Shown piece after piece: positions 54,866 to 64,000 of a stretch of 64,000 bases of DNA. Origin of the DNA: Enhydrobacter sp. (GTDB lineage Bacteria > Pseudomonadota > Alphaproteobacteria > Reyranellales > Reyranellaceae); NCBI GenBank assembly GCA_026126105.1, contig JAHCJV010000023.1, positions 1-64,000 of the forward strand, written 5' to 3'. The notes beneath the pieces are model-generated. The model did not search any database, had not been told where the DNA came from, and worked only from the letters and a program-made list of their open reading frames with translations. Positions within the stretch are counted from its first letter, which is position 1, and each line of letters opens with the position of its first letter. The position numbers were made by a program, and so were the translations under genes.

Positions 54866-56282
54866 TATGACGGCCGGCGCCCTGTCTGGCCTTGGCCCAG
54901 GGCCGCGTGTCGCGCGATGGCTGCAACCCCGTGACCGCGCGAAACACCGCCTCGGCAGTTTGCTCTGCCGACCAAAGGGCGGCATGGACCGTGCCGTACT
55001 CGACCGGCTCGGTTGCTTCGCCGGCGAAGAACACGCGATTTGCGAGCGGCCGGGCATAAGCTTCGCGATCTTCCGCCGTGCTGCCCACTCCCGGATAAGA
55101 ATACCCGCCTCGCGACCACGGGTCGGACAGCCAGCGCGGAAAAAGCATGCCTTCGGGTTGGGGAATGCCGTCACCGAACATCTTGCGCAGCGAAGACATC
55201 GCGACTTCCCTGACCTCTTCGTCGCTCGCCGCGCGGTCGAGATGCGCGGCGGTGGCGCCGTTTGAGAAGCTGAGCAGAATAGGCAGGCCCGTCTCGCCGA
55301 CATGGCTCACCCACGTATTGAAGGTGCCGCGCCTGTCGGGACTGTCGGGCAGTCGCCCGAACCATTTCGGCTGTTCGGGCCAAAAGCGGTACGGGAAGCG
55401 CAGGTAGATTTTGCCCAGGATGCCCGCGCCGTAGCCGACACGCCCGACAGCCTTCTGCTGGCCTTCGGGCGGCAACGGATCGAGCGACGGCAGCCCGGCA
55501 CGCAAGAGCCCGAGTGGCACGGCAACCACCGCCCGCTCCGCCTCGATAGTCTCGCCGCCCTTCAGGATCGCGGTCACACCGCGGTCGTTCCAGGCCACCC
55601 GCTCGACCGGGGCGTTGCGCCGAATGGAGAGCTGTCGCGCCGCGTCATCAATTAGAGAAACGTAGCCGCCCTTCGGCTGGGCGTTGCGCTCGAGCCCTTC
55701 TGTCGGCCACCACTCCTCCGCTGCAACCGCATCGTAGGGCGCGCCTTGCACGCCCTCGCTGCCTTCGACGAACGTTGCGATCACGAGCTTGTCGATCTCC
55801 GGCAGCCACGCGGCACGCAGCAACGGATCGACCGCCTCCTTCACAGAGATCGAGCGCGGGCCTCTCGACAAGGTCAGCGCCTTGCTCTTCCAGCTCGCCC
55901 ACGCCATCGCGGTGTTGAACGCCGCACGTCCGAGGATAGCGCGTCTCCGCTGGCCGTCGCGCGTCTTGACCTTGGCACGGGCGTCGATCAGCAGCCGGTC
56001 GCCTTGCGACTCGACCAGCTCGACCCCGAGCTTGTCGCACCACAGCGTGAGCGGATTGCCCTCGACTCCATGCACCCAGGAGCCGCCGAGATCGAGCGGC
56101 GCACCCAGCGAACTGTCGGTCCAGGTGCGGCCGCCCAGCCGCGGCCTCGCCTCGAGCACGGTAACCCTGAAGCCCGAGTCGTGCAGCAGCCGCGCGGCGA
56201 CGAGCCCCGCCATGCCGGCGCCGACGACGACCACGCGCTCAGCCTTGCCGGCACCCATCGACCACGAGCCCGTAGCGCTCAT
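54858..56282 (-). CDS. FAD-dependent amine oxidase (monoamine oxidase-like)
   Basis: A 474-aa flavoprotein. The dinucleotide-binding VVVVGAGMAGLVAARLL is near residue 20, with GGRTWTD and the C-terminal VFFAGEATEPVEYGTVHAAL that binds FAD. The family oxidises primary/polyamines or acts on histone-like lysine; the bacterial substrate is unknown. It has no signal peptide. Its ATG overlaps the TGA of the HAD phosphatase gene (ATGA), so the two are coupled. Confidence 0.88.
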   Translation of the reverse strand: MSATGSWSMGAGKAERVVVVGAGMAGLVAARLLHDSGFRVTVLEARPRLGGRTWTDSSLGAPLDLGGSWVHGVEGNPLTLWCDKLGVELVESQGDRLLIDARAKVKTRDGQRRRAILGRAAFNTAMAWASWKSKALTLSRGPRSISVKEAVDPLLRAAWLPEIDKLVIATFVEGSEGVQGAPYDAVAAEEWWPTEGLERNAQPKGGYVSLIDDAARQLSIRRNAPVERVAWNDRGVTAILKGGETIEAERAVVAVPLGLLRAGLPSLDPLPPEGQQKAVGRVGYGAGILGKIYLRFPYRFWPEQPKWFGRLPDSPDRRGTFNTWVSHVGETGLPILLSFSNGATAAHLDRAASDEEVREVAMSSLRKMFGDGIPQPEGMLFPRWLSDPWSRGGYSYPGVGSTAEDREAYARPLANRVFFAGEATEPVEYGTVHAALWSAEQTAEAVFRAVTGLQPSRDTRPWAKARQGAGRHND

Positions 56283-56926
56283 TCGCGCACCAATTCGGGC
56301 AACTGCTTCATGTCGGTGAACAGGAAGCCACCGGCGGCACCCAAGGCATCGCGATTGGCATGGGGCGCTCCCGCGTAAGCGAGCGCGCGCATGCCGGCGA
56401 GGCGCGCCGCCTGGATACCGGGAACCGAATCCTCGACAACAATACAGTCGAACGGCTGCTCGTTCATCGAGATCGCCGCATGGAGGAAGAGGTCCGGGAA
56501 CGGTTTACCGCGCCGTACCTGGCTGGAGCTGAATATCCTGCCGTCGAACAGGTCCCACAGGCCGGTCAAGCCGAGCGTGAACCGCATCTTCTCCGGCGAG
56601 CCCGAGCTTGCGACGCAGGTCGCCAACCCGTCCGCCTGCAGCGCCAGTACGGCCTCCCTCACGCCGGGCACCGGCTGCAAGGGTGCGTCGCGGAAGCTCT
56701 GGTAGGTGACCGCCTGCATCTTCTCGAGAAAGTCGTCCGGCAGCTTGCGGCCGAGTTCCGCCTCGACGATCTCGAAGCAGGATTTCAGAGAGAGGCCCAT
56801 CAGGCGACGCATCGTCTCCTCGACCGACCAATCAAGTCCCTGCGCCTTCAGGGCACGTGAGAAGCTCGCATTGGCCAGCGGCTCGCTGTCGACCAGTACG
56901 CCGTCGCAATCGAAGATAACCAGCAA
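56279..56926 (-). CDS. HAD-family phosphatase/phosphoglucomutase-like hydrolase
   Basis: A 215-aa HAD-IA protein: motif I FDCDGVLVDSEP at the N-terminus with nucleophile Asp, motif II CVASSGSPEKM, a lysine in RRGKPFPDLFL and motif IV VVEDSVPGIQAA. It resembles beta-phosphoglucomutase and phosphoglycolate phosphatase types. I prefer the TTG at 56926 (LLVIFDCDG), with AGGAAGG eight bases upstream. The longer GTG start at 56980 would run through a GC hairpin and has no conserved sequence. Confidence 0.85.
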   Translation of the reverse strand: MLVIFDCDGVLVDSEPLANASFSRALKAQGLDWSVEETMRRLMGLSLKSCFEIVEAELGRKLPDDFLEKMQAVTYQSFRDAPLQPVPGVREAVLALQADGLATCVASSGSPEKMRFTLGLTGLWDLFDGRIFSSSQVRRGKPFPDLFLHAAISMNEQPFDCIVVEDSVPGIQAARLAGMRALAYAGAPHANRDALGAAGGFLFTDMKQLPELVRE

Positions 56927-56968
56927 CGTTCCGACCTTCCTGTGGCCTTCCCCTCCGCCTTTCGGGCA

Positions 56969-56989
56969 CCTCCCCGCCACGCGGGGAGG
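56969..56989. terminator. GC hairpin after the TauD-like gene
   Basis: CCTCCCCGC, loop CAC, GCGGGGAGG: a perfect 9-bp stem 17 bp beyond the TauD-like stop (minus strand) and 42 bp before the HAD gene start. No clear T tract. It separates the two units. Confidence 0.5.
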
Positions 56990-57005
56990 CTGAGAGGGGC
57001 GGCCA

Positions 57006-57890
57006 TCAGTACGGCCTGTCGCCCGCGACCGTCACCCTATTTCCGCTGCGGGTATGCGGCCAGTAGTCCCACATGGCGCGGTGCTGGACGCAGCGGTTGT
57101 CCCAGAACGCAATCGAGTTCTCCCGCCACCGGAAGCGGCACTGGAACAACGGGTTCTCCATGTGCTGGTAGAGGTAGTTCAGGATGCCGTCGCTCTCGTC
57201 GCGCGGCACGCCGATCAGGCCGCGGGTAAAGCCGCGGTTTACATAAAGCGCCTTCTTGCGCGTCACCGGATGAGTGCGCACCACCGGATGCTCGGCGCGC
57301 GGATACTTCTCCTTCTCCACCACGCCGTAGTTCTTATAGAGGCCGCGATAGACCGACTCGCCGTCATGGATGGCGGTGAGGCCATCCAGGTAGGTCTTCA
57401 TGCGGTCCGACAGGGCGTCATAGGCGGCGTACATCGAGGCGAACAGCGTGTCGCCGCCCTTGGGCGGGCATTTCTTGATGTAGAGGATGCTGCCCATCGG
57501 CGGCTCGACGTCGCAGCTCACATCGGAATGCCAGCCCTCGCCGTTGGCGCGCGGCGAATCCTTGTCGGCATGGATGATCATCATCTCCGGCCGACCCGGC
57601 TCGTGCGGCGCAGCGGGATGGACATGCAGGTCGCCGAACAGGCGGCCGAACGCGGCATGCTGGTCGAGGGTGATGTGCTGGTCGCGGAAGAAGATCACGC
57701 TGTTCTCGGCCAAGGCGCGATGGACCTCGTCCTGCTGGCGGTTCGACAGCGGCTGGCTGAGATCGATGCCGGCGATCTCGGCGCCGATGATCGGCGTCAT
57801 CTTGTCGACGCTGATGGTTTCGTAGGGCGCACTCTCATCGACGACGTGGCGGATGCGGGGGCCTTGGTTGGCGCTCAGGGATCCTTGCAT
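57006..57890 (-). CDS. TauD/TfdA-family Fe(II)/2-oxoglutarate dioxygenase
   Basis: A 294-aa dioxygenase. The iron ligands are H121 and D123 (WHSDVS) and the distal His in CVQHRAMWDY (about H270), followed by the 2-oxoglutarate-binding arginine in HTRSGNRVTV. Family members oxidise taurine, 2,4-D, alkyl sulfates or quaternary amines. It follows the Bug binding protein by 9 bp, so uptake and oxidation of the same compound are likely linked. The N-terminus carries an extra 30 residues compared with TauD. Confidence 0.92.
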   Translation of the reverse strand: MQGSLSANQGPRIRHVVDESAPYETISVDKMTPIIGAEIAGIDLSQPLSNRQQDEVHRALAENSVIFFRDQHITLDQHAAFGRLFGDLHVHPAAPHEPGRPEMMIIHADKDSPRANGEGWHSDVSCDVEPPMGSILYIKKCPPKGGDTLFASMYAAYDALSDRMKTYLDGLTAIHDGESVYRGLYKNYGVVEKEKYPRAEHPVVRTHPVTRKKALYVNRGFTRGLIGVPRDESDGILNYLYQHMENPLFQCRFRWRENSIAFWDNRCVQHRAMWDYWPHTRSGNRVTVAGDRPY

Positions 57891-57899
57891 GTCGGTCTC

Positions 57900-58868
57900 C
57901 TATTCGACCTTGATGTTGGCGCGTTCGATGATCTTGCTCCAGCGCTCCTTCTCGGAACGCGTGAAAGCAGCGAACTCGTCGGGGCTCATCAGCTTGGGCA
58001 CTGTGCCGATCGATTCGAGGCGGGCCAGCACGTCGGGCCTGACGGCCGCGGCGCGGATGTCGGCATTGATCCTGTCGACGATCTCGCGAGGCGTGCCTCT
58101 CGGCACATAGAGCCCTGTCCAGGTCGTCAGCAGGACATCGGGCAGGCCGGCCTCCGCTGCCGTCGGCACGTCGGGCAGTGGTGGATAGCGGTTCGTGTCG
58201 GTCACGAGCAGACCCTTGAGCGCACCCCGCTCGATCGCGAGCTTGGCATTCACGGTGTCGATCATCATGAATGTCAGCAGGCCGCTTTGCACGTCGGGGA
58301 TCGCCTGCGGGTTGCTCTTGTAGCCGACATAGACCGCCTCGACTTCGGCCGCCATCTTATAGAGTTCGGAGGCGACCCGCGCGGGCAGCGCTCCGGCGCC
58401 GTAATTATGCTTGCCGGGCTCGGCCCTGAGCTTCGCGGTAAGCTCGGCGGCCGAGTTGATCGGGCTGTTCCGGTCGACCAGCAGCACGAAAGGCGAGGTG
58501 CCGAGTCGCGTTATGGCTTCGAAGCTTTCGATCGGATCGTAGGGCAGCTTGTCGTAGATCGCCGGGTTGACGATCTGGGTCATCGCCGATGTGGCGAAAA
58601 TCGTCAGGCCGTCCGGCTTGGAGCGCGCTACGATTTCCGCGGCCGGGATCCCGTTGCCGCCGCCCTTGTTGTCGACCACGACCGGCTGGCCCCACATCGC
58701 CGACAAAGCTTCGGCGTAGATGCGCGCGCCGATGTCGGTGGCGGCGCCGGCCGGAAACGGCACGACCAGCGTGACGCGAGCAGAAGGGAATTTCTGCGCA
58801 TGCGTCATCGACGGAGCAGCGACGATCGCGGCCGATGCGGTCCTCAAAAACTGGCGCCGGGCGAACAT
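57900..58868 (-). CDS. Bug-family solute-binding protein
   Basis: A 322-aa periplasmic binding protein of the TctC/Bug type. The signal contains ARRQFLRTASAAIVAA (twin-arginine-like). Bug motifs are VPFPAGAATDIGARIYAEAL, VVVDNKGGGNGIPAAE and LPYDPIESFEAITRLG. The ATG at 58868 is preceded by GAGGA; the frame upstream would cross the IclR operator. It is first in a two-gene operon with the TauD-like dioxygenase and divergent from IclR. No TctAB genes nearby. Confidence 0.92.
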   Translation of the reverse strand: MFARRQFLRTASAAIVAAPSMTHAQKFPSARVTLVVPFPAGAATDIGARIYAEALSAMWGQPVVVDNKGGGNGIPAAEIVARSKPDGLTIFATSAMTQIVNPAIYDKLPYDPIESFEAITRLGTSPFVLLVDRNSPINSAAELTAKLRAEPGKHNYGAGALPARVASELYKMAAEVEAVYVGYKSNPQAIPDVQSGLLTFMMIDTVNAKLAIERGALKGLLVTDTNRYPPLPDVPTAAEAGLPDVLLTTWTGLYVPRGTPREIVDRINADIRAAAVRPDVLARLESIGTVPKLMSPDEFAAFTRSEKERWSKIIERANIKVE

Positions 58869-58941
58869 GTTCCTCGGAGTTTCCTTGTTGGCCGGAGCAT
58901 AGGCCGGGCACCGCCGGATTGCTCGCACGACGTCGACATAA

Positions 58942-58954
58942 TCCGTAATACGGA
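58942..58954. promoter_or_regulatory. IclR-type operator palindrome
   Basis: TCCGTAATACGGA is a perfect 6+1+6 palindrome, in the 115-bp gap between the divergent Bug binding protein and IclR regulator, 30 bp before the iclR ATG. TCCG..CGGA dyads are typical of IclR-family operators. Assignment to this regulator is inference from position. Confidence 0.6.
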
Positions 58955-58983
58955 ATAGCCTTGCCGGCCATGATGAAGCTTCG

Positions 58984-59706
58984 ATGATCGAGCCTGTCGG
59001 CCGCAGCTTCGCCGTCATGGAGGCCCTGAGTCGCCGGCCGCACGGGACCGTTGCCGTCCTCGCAGCCGAAACCGGCCTGCCCAGACCGACGGTCGTGCGC
59101 CTGCTCCAGACACTCGTGGAACTGGGCTACGCAACCCGCGTGTCGCGCGATATCGGCTATCGCCTGACCGACAAGGTGCTTGGTCTCGCCCAGGGAATCC
59201 GCTTCGTCGACCATCTGGTCGACGCCGCCGCGCCGCACATGAGCCAGTTCACACGCGAGTACGGCTGGCCGCTCTATCTTGGAACCATCAGCGATCGAGC
59301 GATGACGATTCGCCATTCGACAGCGGCAGAAAGCCCAATGTCGTTCGAGCGAGCGGCGCTGCAACGTCGCAGCCCCGTCCTGTCGAGCGCCCTCGGCCGC
59401 GCCTGGCTCGCCTTCTGCTCCGCCGACGAGCGCCGCTCCGTATTGCGCGACATCGGCGTGCGCCCGGACGGGAAACTGGTCGCAGACTTCGAGCGCATTC
59501 GGCGGGAGGGCTACGCCTTCACGATCCTCCCGCGATCGGGGCGTCTGCAGGGCATCGGCGTAGCCATCCGCAAGGGCGAACGGGTCATGGGCTGCCTGTC
59601 CATGCGTTTCATCCGCTCGGCGCTGACGGAGGAGGAAGCCGGCAAGCGATATGGAGCGCCGTTGAACAAGCTCGCCGCCGCCATTGCCATGGACGCGGAC
59701 CGCTAG
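58984..59706 (+). CDS. IclR-family transcriptional regulator
   Basis: A 240-aa regulator with N-terminal winged helix (VGRSFAVMEALSRRPHGTVA, TGLPRPTVVRLLQTLVELGY, RLTDKVLGLAQG) and a C-terminal ligand domain (about 80-235). It is divergent from the Bug/TauD operon with a palindrome between, and followed by a phytanoyl-CoA dioxygenase-like gene 37 bp downstream. It probably controls all three in response to the imported compound. Confidence 0.92.
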   Translation: MIEPVGRSFAVMEALSRRPHGTVAVLAAETGLPRPTVVRLLQTLVELGYATRVSRDIGYRLTDKVLGLAQGIRFVDHLVDAAAPHMSQFTREYGWPLYLGTISDRAMTIRHSTAAESPMSFERAALQRRSPVLSSALGRAWLAFCSADERRSVLRDIGVRPDGKLVADFERIRREGYAFTILPRSGRLQGIGVAIRKGERVMGCLSMRFIRSALTEEEAGKRYGAPLNKLAAAIAMDADR

Positions 59707-59743
59707 GCACAATCGCACGCGAGGAACGCGACGGAGGAATGCC

Positions 59744-60637
59744 ATGAAGCCACAGGATGTGTTGAAGCATCCGGCCACCGTGCTCACTGAAGCGCAGCGC
59801 CGCGCCTTCTTCGACAATGGCTTCGTGGCGTTGCCGGACTACGTACCGGAGCACTGGCTCATCCAGTTGCGAACCGCGATGGCCGAGCTGCTCGATCGCA
59901 GCCGCAGCAAAACGGAAACGGACAGCATCTACGTGCTCGAAGAGGGCCACTCCGCCGCCTCGCCGCGACTGCATCGCGTAGCGAGCCCCCAGGACCAGCA
60001 CCCGACCTTCTGGAAGTTCATGTCCGACCCGGTCATGACCGACCTCGCCGCCGACGTCGTGGGACCGGACGTGATGTTCCATCACGCCAAGCTCAACGTG
60101 AAGTCGGGCAAGGGCAGCCGGGGCTTCAGCTGGCACCAGGACATCCCCGCATGGCCACACACCGATTTCAGCCCCGTCACCATCGGCATCTACATCGACG
60201 GATGCACGGATGACCAGGGTCCGCTCGCCGTCGCCGAAGGCAGCCATGAGGGACCGCTTTTCTCGATGTACGACGACGCCGGCAACTACGTGGTGAAGAT
60301 CCCCGACCGCGATCTGGCATGGCTCACCGAGGATCGGATCCGGCGCATCACGGGCGGGCCGGGCACGACCATGCTGCTGAACTGCCGGACCGTCCACGGA
60401 TCGGCGCCCAACAAGGCAGAGGCCGCGCGTCCCCTGCTGCTGCCCGTCTATTCCTCCGCCGATTCCTTCCCCTACACGCCAAGCCCGATCCCGAGCCCGC
60501 ATCAGGGTGACATCTTGCGGGGACGGCCGGCGAAGTTTGCGAGCTTCGACACCCGTCCGGTCGAGATGCCGCCCGATTGGCGCGGCGGCTACAAGCCGGT
60601 GTGGGCCCATAAGAACAAGGACGCGACGCCGTATTGA
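59744..60637 (+). CDS. Phytanoyl-CoA dioxygenase (PhyH)-family Fe(II)/2-oxoglutarate oxygenase
   Basis: A 297-aa oxygenase. Iron ligands are H131 and D133 (WHQDIP) and distal H218 (CRTVHGSAPN). LSDYVPEHW-type N-terminus (here LPDYVPEHWLIQLR) is family-like. Members hydroxylate alpha carbons of lipids or small natural compounds such as ectoine. GGAGG lies six bases before the ATG. It belongs to the IclR-controlled cassette; with TauD this gives two 2-oxoglutarate oxygenases for presumably one substrate. Confidence 0.9.
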   Translation: MKPQDVLKHPATVLTEAQRRAFFDNGFVALPDYVPEHWLIQLRTAMAELLDRSRSKTETDSIYVLEEGHSAASPRLHRVASPQDQHPTFWKFMSDPVMTDLAADVVGPDVMFHHAKLNVKSGKGSRGFSWHQDIPAWPHTDFSPVTIGIYIDGCTDDQGPLAVAEGSHEGPLFSMYDDAGNYVVKIPDRDLAWLTEDRIRRITGGPGTTMLLNCRTVHGSAPNKAEAARPLLLPVYSSADSFPYTPSPIPSPHQGDILRGRPAKFASFDTRPVEMPPDWRGGYKPVWAHKNKDATPY

Positions 60638-60679
60638 ATTTAGCCTCCTTTTCTCCTTCCTCCCCAGCGAGGGAAGCCA

Positions 60680-62818
<2,139 letters not shown>

Positions 62819-62959
62819 TTAGCAATTCCCCCACTGCAGCCAGAACAGCCTCAACGCAGCAGAGGGATAATGGTGCCATGCAGCACTCGCCGATCGAGCA
62901 GACGTTTGCACAACGCTCTGACGATCGGTCGAGTGACCGAAGAGCTGCGGAAGCAGCCG

Positions 62960-64000
<1,041 letters not shown>

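Noticed and set aside
60640..60676. Short CTTCC/GGAAG hairpin between the PhyH-family gene and glgX
   Set aside because: The stem is short and interrupted with no T tract; too weak to call a terminator.

Overview
The window is a GC-rich chromosomal segment of an alphaproteobacterium. Markers are an ATP12-type F1-ATPase assembly chaperone, crotonyl-CoA carboxylase/reductase, a HIG1-type membrane protein, a TIGR02302-type large membrane protein, an N-terminal-Nudix NAD regulator next to nadA/nadC, and many Bug-type solute-binding proteins. The gene style would suit Rhodospirillales/Reyranella-like bacteria, but the genus is only a guess. I count 61 protein genes (two cut by the window edges), one gene remnant and one tRNA. 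There is no rRNA, CRISPR array, insertion sequence or prophage. Gene density is very high, with many 4-bp ATGA/GTGA stop-start overlaps.

Layout. 0-6.3 kb: the 5' end of an isovaleryl-CoA-type dehydrogenase behind a small exported protein, an enoyl-CoA hydratase divergent from a LysR regulator, then maeB-mgtE and tRNA-Leu(GAG) with its own terminator. 6.3-13 kb: lipB, then on the other strand rluC-like, asmA-like, ATP12 and PEP-mutase-like genes, followed by the propionyl-CoA carboxylase operon pccB, 2TM protein, pccA, acyP. 16-22 kb: a dienelactone-hydrolase-like gene, an L,D-transpeptidase, a 31-bp perfect palindrome, degQ-like/rarA and a Bug solute-binding protein. 22.4-28.6 kb: a class II (B12) ribonucleotide reductase carrying an intein, an acyltransferase, a zinc-ribbon protein and hpt. 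28.7-31.7 kb: a three-gene two-component cluster. 32-38 kb: TIGR02302 protein, lysA, argH, tlpA-like. 38-46 kb: oxidative and accessory enzymes (Rieske oxygenase, Baeyer-Villiger monooxygenase, VOC, Asp/Glu racemase family, an M81 peptidase with a truncated second copy). 45.5-51 kb: NAD control (regulator and nadA-nadC). 51-56 kb: hbd, etfAB, cobalamin adenosyltransferase and an amine oxidase. 57-60.6 kb: an IclR-controlled cassette of a Bug binding protein and two Fe/2-oxoglutarate dioxygenases. 60.7-64 kb: glgX and ccr.

How it fits together. Much of the segment serves acyl-CoA metabolism: acyl-CoA dehydrogenase, enoyl-CoA hydratase, 3-hydroxybutyryl-CoA dehydrogenase, ETF, crotonyl-CoA carboxylase/reductase and propionyl-CoA carboxylase, with malic enzyme downstream. 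This is what the ethylmalonyl-CoA pathway plus propionyl-CoA assimilation would need. The pathway's mutases and the class II reductase both use adenosylcobalamin, and the PduO-type adenosyltransferase that makes it is also here.

The most unusual item is the intein in the class II reductase. It sits directly before the catalytic thiyl-radical cysteine, so that cysteine must act as the +1 splicing nucleophile and no active enzyme exists before splicing. Other points of interest are a nested palindromic operator over the nadA promoter with its likely regulator nearby, an IclR-type palindrome, a decayed M81 paralogue, two families of dispersed palindromes, and a 58-aa membrane protein gene with an excellent ribosome binding site.
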